From Pseudomonadota bacterium (lineage in GTDB: Bacteria; SAR324; NAC60-12), in contig JACNKY010000162.1 of NCBI GenBank assembly GCA_014381795.1, forward strand, positions 1 to 14,284: a DNA stretch of 14,284 nucleotides. The letters are read 5' to 3'. Below, piece after piece: positions 1-7,090 of the stretch. Position 1 is the stretch's first letter. Each line of letters begins with the position of its first letter. The position numbers and the translations under genes were made by a program. The notes under the pieces were generated by a model. That model was not told where the DNA came from and ran no database searches. It saw only the letters and a program-made list of their open reading frames with translations.

Positions 1-1317
1 GCCGGAGGAAGTCATCTTCCGGACATCACTATCGTTACGCCGGTTTGGCAAAACGGGAAAGCGATATTTTACATTGCGAGCCGCGGTCACCATGCGGATA
101 TTGGCGGAATTTCACCGGGTTCGATGCCGCCGTTTTCACGTGAATTGAAAGAAGAAGGTGCGTGTATCAAAACTTTTAAACTGGTAGAAAACGGATTTTT
201 CAACGAAGCAGGAATTACCGAACGGCTTCTTGCTCCCGGGAAAATAACGCGCAAAACAGGTGAACCGGCGATCAGCGGAACCCGTTTACTTTCAGACAAT
301 CTTTCAGATCTCAAAGCACAAGTTGCCGCGAATCAACGTGGCATTGATTTGTTATTGGAGATGGTCGAACATTATACGCTTGAAGTGGTTCAAGCGTACA
401 TGCAACATATCCAAACCAATGCAGAAGAAGCAGTGCGGAATATGCTCAAAGCGCTTTCCAAACGTGAAGGTTTGGCCGAAGTGGACATAGTAAATGCAAA
501 CGATTTTCTGGATGACGGTAGTGAAATTGTTTTACGCCTTACCATTGACCGCCGTGACGGCAGCGCAATTTTTGATTTTACCGGAACCGGACCTGAACTT
601 TGGGGTAATTTGAATGCACCGAGGGCGGTGACTCATTCAGCGATTTTGTACAGTTTACGTTGTTTGGTTGATCAGGAAATTCCTCTCAATCAAGGTTGCC
701 TAAATCCGATTCAAGTCATCATCGAGGACGGTTCATTGCTCGCTCCTTCTGAAAACGCAGCGGTTGTCGGCGGCAATGTACTAACTTCGCAGCGTATTAC
801 GGATGTGATTCTAAAAGCTTTTCGGGCGTGCGCTGCTTCGCAAGGCTGCATGAACAATTTCACTTTCGGCAACGAAAATTTCGGTTACTATGAAACCATA
901 GGAGGCGGCGCTGGCGCAGGTCCTGATTGGCACGGACAGTCCGGAGTTCACACCCACATGACCAACACCCGTATTACCGATCCTGAAATTTTAGAACGAC
1001 GTTATCCGGTGATGTTACGTGAATTTTCCATCCGCAAAAATTCAGGTGGTTCCGGAAAATTTATTGGCGGTGACGGACTTGTGCGCGAAGTTGAATTTCT
1101 GGAACCGCTCAATGCTGCAATTCTTTCCGAACGCAGAGTTCACCGACCTTACGGACTAAACGGTGGAGAATCCGGAAAAAGTGGACGTAATCTTTTCTTC
1201 CGTAAAGACGGTACAACGCTCTTTCTCGGAGGCAAAAATGAAATCCATGCTGAAGCCGGTGAAAGAATCCGTATCGAAACTCCGGGTGGAGGCGGTTACG
1301 GAAAAAGCGATTCCTGA
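1..1317 (+). CDS. Hydantoinase B / 5-oxoprolinase C-terminal family protein (HyuB-like), 5' end outside window
   Basis: Open reading frame from the first base, so the gene starts upstream; 438 residues are visible. HyuB proteins form the beta subunit, or the C-terminal half, of ATP-dependent amidohydrolases such as 5-oxoprolinase, N-methylhydantoinase and acetone carboxylase relatives, and act in the cytoplasm. Visible family marks are [13 protein letters not shown] at the very start, then [18 protein letters not shown], a middle stretch [13 protein letters not shown], and the glycine-rich end TPGGGGYG. The ATG at 124 falls inside the conserved [10 protein letters not shown]...GSMPP block and is not the true start. 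The usual partner, HyuA, is not in view and may lie upstream. The stop codon TGA (1315-1317) directly abuts the stop codon of the opposing DUF4387 gene. The substrate cannot be read from the sequence, and this could equally be the C-terminal half of a fused oxoprolinase. Confidence 0.9.
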   Translation, partial: AGGSHLPDITIVTPVWQNGKAIFYIASRGHHADIGGISPGSMPPFSRELKEEGACIKTFKLVENGFFNEAGITERLLAPGKITRKTGEPAISGTRLLSDNLSDLKAQVAANQRGIDLLLEMVEHYTLEVVQAYMQHIQTNAEEAVRNMLKALSKREGLAEVDIVNANDFLDDGSEIVLRLTIDRRDGSAIFDFTGTGPELWGNLNAPRAVTHSAILYSLRCLVDQEIPLNQGCLNPIQVIIEDGSLLAPSENAAVVGGNVLTSQRITDVILKAFRACAASQGCMNNFTFGNENFGYYETIGGGAGAGPDWHGQSGVHTHMTNTRITDPEILERRYPVMLREFSIRKNSGGSGKFIGGDGLVREVEFLEPLNAAILSERRVHRPYGLNGGESGKSGRNLFFRKDGTTLFLGGKNEIHAEAGERIRIETPGGGGYGKSDS

Positions 1318-1635
1318 TTAGCAGATTTGAAGATCCAGTAACGGTGCATATTGCTGTCCGGAATACATGTCGGTTTCTCCGAGATCACCCTGAATTCGTG
1401 GACGCGGAAAAGAAAACTTGATAGCACGGGCTGCAGGGATTTCAACAAAAATTAAAGTATCTTGCGGAATCTTATACGTTCCGGAAATCCACTCCTTAGT
1501 CAATACTTTTGCGGAAACAACTCGCACAAAATCCTCCTCATTCTCAAAGACAATATCAAAGGTTATCCTGAACGGACCCGCGTTTTTCGAACGGATCAAT
1601 TGTGCCAATTTGCCTAGTGGAACGGAATTTCTCAT
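1318..1635 (-). CDS. DUF4387 family protein
   Basis: A 105-residue cytoplasmic protein recognised as DUF4387 by the opening LAQLIRSKNAGPFRITFDI, the central PAARAIKFSFPRPRIQGDLG and the end DMYSGQQYAPLLDLQI. Proteins of this family are encoded beside, or fused to, AtuA/DUF1446 proteins and are thought to form a small partner subunit; no reaction is established to my knowledge. The ATG at 1635 overlaps the stop of the upstream AtuA-family gene in a 4-base ATGA (1632-1635), so the two are almost certainly translationally coupled and made in a fixed ratio. It is the last gene of the tctCBA operon. Its stop codon (TAA, 1318-1320) touches the HyuB stop codon with no spacer and no hairpin between them, so the two transcripts probably overlap at their 3' ends. 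Confidence 0.85.
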   Translation of the reverse strand: MRNSVPLGKLAQLIRSKNAGPFRITFDIVFENEEDFVRVVSAKVLTKEWISGTYKIPQDTLIFVEIPAARAIKFSFPRPRIQGDLGETDMYSGQQYAPLLDLQIC

Positions 1636-3005
1636 CCTGCCTGCTCTTCTGCAAAACGAAATGCAGATAAAGGTGTTTCCGGAATTAAGACATGATTCAG
1701 TGTAAAACGATAGCTTGGCCCACGGTCAATTTCTGGTGGTGAAAAAGGAAATGCGATCCCGCTGATAAAACCTTGCCATTCCGGAATCGGCCAGTGCGAA
1801 GCGGCATGAGTTACAAATCTGGCAACGTCATTGGCCAAAGCTTGCTCAGGCGCAGTAATTGTGAACAAGAGTCCAATTTCGTGAGGCATTTCATGAGCAA
1901 GCGGTTCCAAACTGCCCATTACAGCATTTCGTCCGTATTGTGAAATATCAAGCCGCACTTCCTTTCCTAAAGTTTTTCCGGTCAATTCTTGAAGACGTTC
2001 TTCAAAAAATACTTTCATTTCCGCCAGCCACGAATCGATACGGGCCAGAATGTAGGGATCACGAACACCGCCGATCGCGACTGTTTGGAATCCTGATAAA
2101 GCTGCACCTTCCAGTTTTAGCGTGTAGCGTTCCGGTCTAAATACGGAGCCTTCTACACGTGTCTTGCGTTCAGAAAGCGCATGATAGTTTGCGTTTTGTG
2201 TGTCAAGTGTTCCGGAAGGTTCGCGAATCAAAAACGGATCGGCGTTTTCATAAAGCGTGTGGGAAGCTAAACTAAGCGGTGTACAAGATGCGTCAAGTGC
2301 CAGTGGTTCAACGCTGAATCCGTTTTCGTCTATCTCAGCGTAAACACCATCAGCACGTGTAATGCTGGAACAAATAGCACCGCATTCGATAGTCTTTGCG
2401 CAATGCCAGACCGGTCCAGGAATGAATCCACGCATCAACGGAAGCGCGGAGAAAAGCGCTGTGTCAGAAGCACGCCCGCAGAGAATTACATCACATTGTT
2501 TTTCCAACAAATGAACAATCGGTTCATGACCCATCATGGCTACAATGTGCGAACAATTAAGAATTGTCTGCTCAGCAATTTCAGGCGCTCCCGGAAGGGG
2601 GTCGATTTTTCCGGATTTGAAAGCCTCTGCCATTAAAGTTGGATTTTGCTCAGCGTAGATTCGACCAAGTTTGAAACTCAAACCTTCTTCCTTGGCGATT
2701 TCGAGAGTCAATTCCCGCATCCAATCCACCGCAGAATCGACTCCGGAAGTTCCGCATGAACCGATTATCAGCGGTACTTTCAGTCTGTCACGGGCTAAAA
2801 GCAAACGTCGCAAGTCCTGTAAAATAGCACGTCGTGACATTTTAGGGGTTCCTGAACCGAGATAGAAAGGTCCAGAATCAGTTGAGCCGGCATCACAGGC
2901 AATAACATCCGGTTTTAGCGAAATTCCGCGTTCCAGGGATTCATCGAGAAAACCCATGCCCAACGCACCAGTTGGGCTGATTAAGGAAATACGTGGATCA
3001 GTCAT
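1632..3005 (-). CDS. AtuA-family (DUF1446, acyclic terpene utilization-like) protein
   Basis: A 457-residue protein of the AtuA/DUF1446 family, named after a gene of acyclic terpene degradation in Pseudomonas; the reaction here is unknown. Conserved blocks are ISLISPTGALGMG (about residues 6-18), CDAGSTDSGPFYLG (37-50), IGSCGTSG (81-88) and CGRASDTA (176-183), suggesting a glycine-rich binding fold at the N-terminal half. The frame stays open to 3110, but that start would overlap tctA by about 97 bases. The ATG at 3005 gives MTDPRISL, matches the family's usual length of about 450-460 residues, and lies 8 bases past the tctA stop, so I chose it; the ribosome site there (AAGTAG) is weak, consistent with coupling to tctA. 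It ends in a 4-base overlap with DUF4387. Position in the operon suggests it acts on the acid imported by TctCBA or on its product (inference). Confidence 0.85.
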   Translation of the reverse strand: MTDPRISLISPTGALGMGFLDESLERGISLKPDVIACDAGSTDSGPFYLGSGTPKMSRRAILQDLRRLLLARDRLKVPLIIGSCGTSGVDSAVDWMRELTLEIAKEEGLSFKLGRIYAEQNPTLMAEAFKSGKIDPLPGAPEIAEQTILNCSHIVAMMGHEPIVHLLEKQCDVILCGRASDTALFSALPLMRGFIPGPVWHCAKTIECGAICSSITRADGVYAEIDENGFSVEPLALDASCTPLSLASHTLYENADPFLIREPSGTLDTQNANYHALSERKTRVEGSVFRPERYTLKLEGAALSGFQTVAIGGVRDPYILARIDSWLAEMKVFFEERLQELTGKTLGKEVRLDISQYGRNAVMGSLEPLAHEMPHEIGLLFTITAPEQALANDVARFVTHAASHWPIPEWQGFISGIAFPFSPPEIDRGPSYRFTLNHVLIPETPLSAFRFAEEQAG

Positions 3006-3013
3006 GAATTGTG

Positions 3014-4516
3014 CTACTTGCGTTTGTTTGTCAACCAATCCCTGATGAGTGGAACAAGAATGAAGATGGCTGCTGAAATAATTAGTGTCAGCGTCATCGG
3101 TCTTTCCCAAATAAATTGTATTCCGTTTGCGTTGCGCATCGCCCGTCCGAGGTTGTCCTCAAACATTTGTCCAAGTACAAATCCGATCAGCAGCGGTGGT
3201 AAAGGGTAATCCGCAAATCTGAAGATGATCGCAAGTACACCGAATCCCAAAAGCAGTAGCAATTCTGTGGCGTTGTTTTGACCAATGTATGCACCGGCCA
3301 TGGCAAAGAAAAGCACGAAGGGAATCAGGAAACTGCGTGGTATTGACAACAGTCTTGCGATATAAGGCACCAACGGAAGATTAAGCACCAACAGTACAAT
3401 GTTACCAAAATACATAGACATGATAATTGACCAGAAAACCTCAGGTCGATCCTGCATCAGTTGGGGTCCGGGTTGCAGATTGAGGGCTATGAAAGCTCCC
3501 AAAAGTACGGCGGTCGTACCTGAACCCGGAATTCCTAAAGTCAGCAACGGCACGAATGAACCCGTGCTGGCTGCATTGTTTGCGGTTTCCGGAGCCGCTA
3601 AACCTTTGATTGAACCTTTACCGAATTCCTCACGTTCTTCCGGGCTGGCAAGGTTGCGCTCCACTGCATAACCTAAAAATGAGGCAATCGTCGCACCTGT
3701 TCCAGGCATGACACCAATCAGGAATCCCTGAACGGATTGCCGTGCGATTACAGGCATAATAGCTTTAGCTTCTTTGAGATTAATGCGGAGATTAGAAATT
3801 TCCTGAGATTTTTTTGAACTGCCTTTTTTGCCGCGGATTTTGTCAATTGCGAGAAAGAATGCTTCCGGAACCGCAAAAAGTCCCATTGCTAAAGTTACAA
3901 AGTTAATTCCGCTTTGTAAATCCATGATTCCCAAAGTAAATCGCGGTGCATGGAAAAGTGAGGATTCTCCAACTGTGGCCAACATCAATCCAAGCAAAGT
4001 CATCATTAATGCCTTGAGAACTTTACCTTTTCCGGCAAACGCAGAAATCGCAGACAAGCCAACCAGCACCAGAGCAAAGTATTCCGCAGACCAAAACAAA
4101 ATCGCGAAGTTGGCCAGTGCCGGTGCAAAAAACATCAGCAGGACTACACCGATTGTTCCTCCGGAAAAAGAAGAAATTGCCGCAATTGTTAATGCTTTGC
4201 CTGCTTGTCCTTTCTGGGCCATTGGATAACCGTCAAATGCCGTTGCTACGACTGCGGCCTCTCCAGGTGCATTGATCAAGATGGATGAAGTGGAACCGCC
4301 GAAAATTGCTCCGTAATAAACTCCGGCCAATAATATCAGCGTTGTCGAGGGATCGCCGATCTGCAGACTTACAGGAATCATGATGGCCACCACTGACATT
4401 GGACCGAGTCCGGGCAGCATTCCAATGATCGTTCCGATGAAACAACCAAGTGCAGCAAAAAGCATGTTCTGCAGCGTAAAGGCAGTTTCAAGCCCAAGGA
4501 GCATTCCATCAAACAT
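3014..4516 (-). CDS. tctA: Tripartite tricarboxylate transporter, large membrane subunit TctA
   Basis: A 500-residue inner-membrane protein with about twelve hydrophobic segments, the large permease subunit of a TTT transporter driven by an ion gradient together with TctB and the binding protein TctC. Family marks are GTIIGMLPGLGPMSVVAIMIP near the N-terminus, VYYGAIFGGSTSSILINAPGE with FDGYPMAQKGQAGKAL shortly after, and in the second half GVMPGTGATIASFLGYAVE and TLGIPGSGTTAVLLGA. The two PGxG blocks in repeat halves are typical of TctA. The frame could open at a TTG at 4534, but the ATG at 4516 has a strong GAGGAG site just before it and gives the normal MFDGMLLGLETAF start. The stop is TAG, 8 bases before the AtuA-family start. 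The substrate is not determined by the sequence: TTT systems carry citrate, tartrate, terephthalate and other carboxylates. Confidence 0.95.
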   Translation of the reverse strand: MFDGMLLGLETAFTLQNMLFAALGCFIGTIIGMLPGLGPMSVVAIMIPVSLQIGDPSTTLILLAGVYYGAIFGGSTSSILINAPGEAAVVATAFDGYPMAQKGQAGKALTIAAISSFSGGTIGVVLLMFFAPALANFAILFWSAEYFALVLVGLSAISAFAGKGKVLKALMMTLLGLMLATVGESSLFHAPRFTLGIMDLQSGINFVTLAMGLFAVPEAFFLAIDKIRGKKGSSKKSQEISNLRINLKEAKAIMPVIARQSVQGFLIGVMPGTGATIASFLGYAVERNLASPEEREEFGKGSIKGLAAPETANNAASTGSFVPLLTLGIPGSGTTAVLLGAFIALNLQPGPQLMQDRPEVFWSIIMSMYFGNIVLLVLNLPLVPYIARLLSIPRSFLIPFVLFFAMAGAYIGQNNATELLLLLGFGVLAIIFRFADYPLPPLLIGFVLGQMFEDNLGRAMRNANGIQFIWERPMTLTLIISAAIFILVPLIRDWLTNKRK

Positions 4517-4523
4517 TTGACTT

Positions 4524-4529
4524 CTCCTC
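4524..4529 (-). promoter_or_regulatory. Ribosome binding site deciding the tctA start
   Basis: On the minus strand the sequence reads TTGAGGAGAAGTCAAATG. GAGGAG sits 7 bases before the ATG at 4516, which supports that start over the in-frame TTG at 4534, which the site itself nearly overlaps. Confidence 0.8.
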
Positions 4530-4605
4530 AACAAATTGCCTTGCTAGTTGCAAATATAATTTTTTTTTTAAAGTACTATTTAGCGGATTCATTGCAAAAT
4601 ATTTT

Positions 4606-5106
4606 TTAATAAAACCATCCCGGCCATGGACGCAGAAAAATTGTCAGAACCTGATCCACGAGATACCAAACCAAAAAGCTGGCGGTAAGTGAAATTGGGA
4701 TCAGTAATGTGTAACGCCTCTCACCAAGTAATATTCCACCTAATATGAGGAAGGTGGAGGTGCAAAACAGGAAGCCTAAACTACGCAGATTAAGTGCATA
4801 TAAAGTTGCCAGCACCAAGAGCGCGATTCCTTGAATCCAGTTGTAATTTTGAAGATTTTTGAGGTATTCTCCGTCCGCACGATTGACAGTTCCGTCACCT
4901 TCAGTTTCATTCTCCGAAGACTGCGGTTTGATCAACAGGGCGAGTGAACAAATGATACCTCCAACGGCAAGTGCAATCGGCATGGTGTTCGGTCTTACCG
5001 ACAGGAAAAGTTCAAAAGGGAGAAGATGGAAGGTGAAAGCGAGGTAGGCATAACCGCTGGAAAAAGCCAGCAGTGCTAAAGCCACTGCACGATTCAGATC
5101 AAGCAT
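4606..5106 (-). CDS. tctB: Tripartite tricarboxylate transporter, small membrane subunit TctB
   Basis: A 166-residue inner-membrane protein with four hydrophobic stretches: about residues 5-30, 42-60, 92-108 and 110-160 (the last probably two segments). Between the second and third is a hydrophilic, acidic loop rich in Glu and Ser. Size, topology and position between tctC and tctA identify it as TctB, the poorly conserved small subunit that partners TctA. SVRPNTMPIALAV near residue 37 resembles the conserved region of the family. The ATG at 5106 has no obvious Shine-Dalgarno sequence. There are 220 bases to tctC, holding a hairpin, and 89 AT-rich bases to tctA, including a run of nine or more A residues on the coding strand. 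It needs TctA and TctC to work, and differs from typical TctB only in its sequence detail. Confidence 0.88.
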   Translation of the reverse strand: MLDLNRAVALALLAFSSGYAYLAFTFHLLPFELFLSVRPNTMPIALAVGGIICSLALLIKPQSSENETEGDGTVNRADGEYLKNLQNYNWIQGIALLVLATLYALNLRSLGFLFCTSTFLILGGILLGERRYTLLIPISLTASFLVWYLVDQVLTIFLRPWPGWFY

Positions 5107-5278
5107 GTTAAATATGGGTTACAGTTTGTAATTGAAGGCTTATAAAATTTCCTAAACTAATTATTTGTCATCTCGAACGAAGAGAGAGATCTTAATAATA
5201 TCAGTGCTTAACAAAAAATAGATTTTTCGCTTTGTAAGCAATGACACGTTTTTATGATTTTTTACTGGTTCATCATAA

Positions 5279-5307
5279 TTCCGGGAAGCAGAATAAACTT
5301 CCCGGAA
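5279..5307 (-). repeat. Stem-loop between tctC and tctB, probable mRNA stabiliser or partial terminator
   Basis: Perfect 10-base inverted repeat: TTCCGGGAAG (5279-5288), 9-base loop, CTTCCCGGAA (5298-5307). It begins 20 bases past the tctC stop. No U-run follows on the minus strand, so it is not a textbook Rho-independent terminator. Hairpins after binding-protein genes often protect the upstream mRNA and give more binding protein than permease; that role is inferred here. Confidence 0.7.
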
Positions 5308-5326
5308 AAAACGAAAGTACTTCGGT

Positions 5327-6295
5327 CTACAAGAATCCGAGCTCACGCATCAGATTACCGATAACTTTTTCCTGTTCAGCAAGAAAAACCATAAACTTGT
5401 CTCCAGGATTATGAATGTTAACCCAGCCATTGCGGGCACGTACTGTTTCCCATTCCGGTGTTTTGTACATTTTACCTAGGACTTCGATGTAAGCTTTCCG
5501 CATATTACTCGGCAAGTCCGGAGCAGCAAAAAATCCTCTCCAGTTGACAAATGTCACATCGTAACCTTGCTCAATTAAGGTCGGAGCGTTCGGGGCAGCA
5601 TCTACGCGTTTCTCTGAAGTAACAGCAATGATTCGTACTTTGCCTGAGTTTGCCATACTTACCGCTTCGGAGAATCCTGTGGAAAGAGCATCTATCTCTC
5701 CGGAAAGAAGACCAGCCATAGCCTTACCTCCAGCATCGAAAGGAATGTATTTTACCTTTTTCGGATCAGCACCTGCGGCTTTGAATGCCATTGCAGGAAC
5801 TAAATGGTCCATACTTCCAGGAACAGAACCGCCGCCAATTGCGACTTTTTCCGGATTCTTTTTGTAAGCAGAAACCAAGTCTTTGAAGTTTTTGTATGGA
5901 CTATTGGCAGGCACTACGAGTGCAGCATAATCACCGATGGTTCCAGCAATTAAAGTCAGATCCCGAAAGTTCTGCGGGAAAACCTTTGTCAATGAACGAA
6001 TGACTATTGGAGTTGAATTAACCATCAGTGTACCATGATTACTCATGGAATTTTCGATCAGGTAGCCGATGGCTTTTCCGCCACCACCACCAGACATGTT
6101 TTCATAAGTGGCAGTACCAATAAGTCCTGCTTTGGTCAGGGCTTCACCGGTACCACGTGCCGTACCGTCCCAACCTCCACCGGCGCCGCCGGGGATAAGA
6201 AAATGAATTTTATTGATTTCAACCGCAGACAGACTTCCCAGGGAAATAGTAACCGAGGCAAGCGTTGCAGCAAACAATTTTGCTAATTTTTTCAT
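5327..6295 (-). CDS. tctC: Tripartite tricarboxylate transporter substrate-binding protein TctC
   Basis: A 322-residue periplasmic binding protein. The N-terminus MKKLAKLFAATLASVTISLG is a Sec signal peptide, with cleavage likely near residues 20-25. The mature protein opens KIHFLIPGGAGGGWDGTARG, the GGGWD variant found in TctC proteins of the citrate-type branch, and continues with YENMSGGGGGKAIGYL, GGGSVPGSMDHL and PFDAGGKAMAGLLSGEIDA, all on the two-lobed TctC fold. It would capture a carboxylate in the periplasm and hand it to TctA/TctB. The ATG at 6295 follows AGGAGA by 5 bases, a good ribosome site. It is first in the operon and is followed by a hairpin before tctB. Upstream lie two perfect inverted repeats that could be control sites. 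The stop is TAG. The ligand cannot be named; citrate, tricarballylate or malonate are candidates from context only. Confidence 0.93.
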   Translation of the reverse strand: MKKLAKLFAATLASVTISLGSLSAVEINKIHFLIPGGAGGGWDGTARGTGEALTKAGLIGTATYENMSGGGGGKAIGYLIENSMSNHGTLMVNSTPIVIRSLTKVFPQNFRDLTLIAGTIGDYAALVVPANSPYKNFKDLVSAYKKNPEKVAIGGGSVPGSMDHLVPAMAFKAAGADPKKVKYIPFDAGGKAMAGLLSGEIDALSTGFSEAVSMANSGKVRIIAVTSEKRVDAAPNAPTLIEQGYDVTFVNWRGFFAAPDLPSNMRKAYIEVLGKMYKTPEWETVRARNGWVNIHNPGDKFMVFLAEQEKVIGNLMRELGFL

Positions 6296-6300
6296 GATAT

Positions 6301-6306
6301 TCTCCT
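6301..6306 (-). promoter_or_regulatory. Ribosome binding site of tctC
   Basis: The minus strand reads AGGAGAATATCATG. AGGAGA lies 5 bases before the ATG at 6295 and fixes the start of tctC. Confidence 0.8.
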
Positions 6307-6354
6307 GATTTTTTTAAGAATTGATGAAATCGGCACTTGACCGAAGTTTGAATA

Positions 6355-6375
6355 GGAACACAAAAAAAGTGTTCC
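6355..6375. promoter_or_regulatory. Inverted repeat GGAACAC-N7-GTGTTCC upstream of tctC
   Basis: Perfect 7-base arms (6355-6361 and 6369-6375) around a run of seven A, 60 bases upstream of the tctC ATG. The geometry suits a dimeric DNA-binding protein; it could also be a leader hairpin on the minus-strand transcript. The right arm overlaps a TTCCGGAA octamer (6372-6379). Confidence 0.5.
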
Positions 6376-6380
6376 GGAAT

Positions 6381-6415
6381 TTCCACTTCGAACAATAAAA
6401 TGGTTCGAAGTGGAA
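6381..6415. promoter_or_regulatory. 13-base inverted repeat upstream of tctC
   Basis: Perfect arms TTCCACTTCGAAC (6381-6393) and GTTCGAAGTGGAA (6403-6415) with a 9-base AT-rich loop. It lies 85-120 bases upstream of the tctC start and right beside the previous inverted repeat. No U-run follows on either strand. It is a candidate operator for the nearby CitB-type regulator or a leader hairpin; which is not decided by the sequence. Confidence 0.55.
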
Positions 6416-6498
6416 GATTTCGTATCAAAGACATCTTGAGGCTGTTAAATGCAATGAGCCCGTATCGATTTAACCGTGATGAATATTAATGGAAAGTT

Positions 6499-6519
6499 CC
6501 ACTGCCATTGCTGCAGTGG
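6499..6519. repeat. Inverted repeat CCACTGC-N7-GCAGTGG
   Basis: Perfect 7-base arms at 6499-6505 and 6513-6519 with a 7-base spacer, the same geometry as the repeat at 6355-6375 but with a different sequence. It lies about 205 bases upstream of tctC and 300 bases upstream of the old tyrosine operon start. Function unknown. Confidence 0.4.
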
Positions 6520-6820
6520 TGAGAAAACCGAAGCATCGACAATTTTGGCCTTTCATACAATTTCGCAAATTTAAACTGTAAATCTACAAGAGTGCATTTA
6601 CGATGAACAAATGCTAAACTAGCGCAAAGCCACTGTCAAGATTGTGGTGATAAAGAGTGTTCTTTTTGTTTACTTCATTTAGTTCATATTGTTCACGTAG
6701 CATTTTGTCTTCACAGGATGTAATGCCTTGCAATTGCTGAAAGTTTTAAACCTTTTCTTTTTCATTGCTGTCTCAGCAAAGGTATTAATATTTTGAAGGC
6801 AATTAAAAAAGGCATGTAAA

Positions 6821-6871
6821 ATGACAGATATTTTTGAAAACCCGATGGGTTTGGATGGTTTTGAATTTGTG
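6821..6871 (+). pseudogene. hppD: 4-hydroxyphenylpyruvate dioxygenase, N-terminal fragment
   Basis: From the ATG at 6821 the frame reads MTDIFENPMGLDGFEFV, which closely matches the start of bacterial 4-hydroxyphenylpyruvate dioxygenase, the enzyme that makes homogentisate from the tyrosine keto acid. Only 17 codons survive of an expected 350 or so. After about 6870 the frame no longer matches and hits a TAG at 6911-6913. The sequence past that point is the end of fumarylacetoacetase in another frame. This is best explained by one large deletion that removed the rest of hppD, whatever lay between, and the front of the fumarylacetoacetase gene. The two metal-binding His and the Glu of the enzyme are gone, so the fragment cannot be active. 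Confidence 0.8.
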
Positions 6872-7065
6872 GGGTCTCGAATGTCGACCGCTCCAGCGGT
6901 TCCTGTTGTCTAGCTGAAGTCAGAATGCTGGAAAGCATTGCTGTTTGTGAACCTACTACAGAATTTATGAAATACGGTGACTGGGTTAGTATCGAAATGC
7001 GTGATCCACAAGGACAGTCCATTTTTGGCGAAATCAAGCAACAGGTGAAACCATATCTTCGCTGA
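6871..7065 (+). pseudogene. Fumarylacetoacetase (FahA-type), C-terminal fragment
   Basis: In the frame starting at 6871 (different from the hppD fragment) the translation reads GVSNVDRSSGSCCLAEVRML, and later EFMKYGDWVSIEMRDPQGQS followed by IFGEIKQQV, ending at TGA 7063-7065. This is the C-terminal region of the fumarylacetoacetate hydrolase found in bacterial tyrosine and homogentisate operons (family pattern SN-D-S-GS-CLAE--ML, then F--FGD-V-IEM-D--G-SIFG-I-Q-V). About 64 codons remain. There is no start codon or ribosome site of its own; the 5' part is lost at the junction with hppD. It stands 25 bases before the isomerase gene, as in intact operons. The identification rests on remembered family sequences and would be confirmed by a protein search. 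Confidence 0.75.
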
Positions 7066-7090
7066 GTACATAAAAGTTAGAGCAGTAAAC

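Larger units (their letters stand above)
6296..6820. other. Intergenic region between tctC and the tyrosine-gene remnant
   Basis: 525 bases with no credible gene. It must hold the tctC promoter on the minus strand and once held the promoter of the tyrosine operon on the plus strand, but I see no convincing -35/-10 pair or -24/-12 pair. It holds the two inverted repeats listed separately, a third at 6499-6519, and a 6-base repeat TTGCTG-TCT-CAGCAA (6765-6779). Confidence 0.6.

Noticed and set aside
124..1317. HyuB gene starting at ATG 124
   Set aside because: The reading frame and the family's conserved blocks continue to base 1, so the true start is outside the window.
3006..3110. Longer start for the AtuA-family gene (35 extra residues)
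   Set aside because: The extension lies wholly inside or next to the end of tctA in another frame and matches no AtuA N-terminus; the ATG at 3005 gives the normal family start.
3828..4229. 133-codon plus-strand frame inside tctA
   Set aside because: It is an antisense shadow of a well-conserved membrane protein, with no recognisable domain.
4517..4534. TTG start for tctA at 4534
   Set aside because: The ribosome site GAGGAG (4524-4529) lies downstream of it and serves the ATG at 4516.
5161..5346. 61-codon minus-strand frame between tctC and tctB
   Set aside because: It overlaps the end of tctC and contains the hairpin; no family resemblance.
6296..6820. Sigma-54 promoter or riboswitch upstream of tctC
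   Set aside because: No GG-N10-GC element was found in the right place, and the inverted repeats do not match any riboswitch layout I know.
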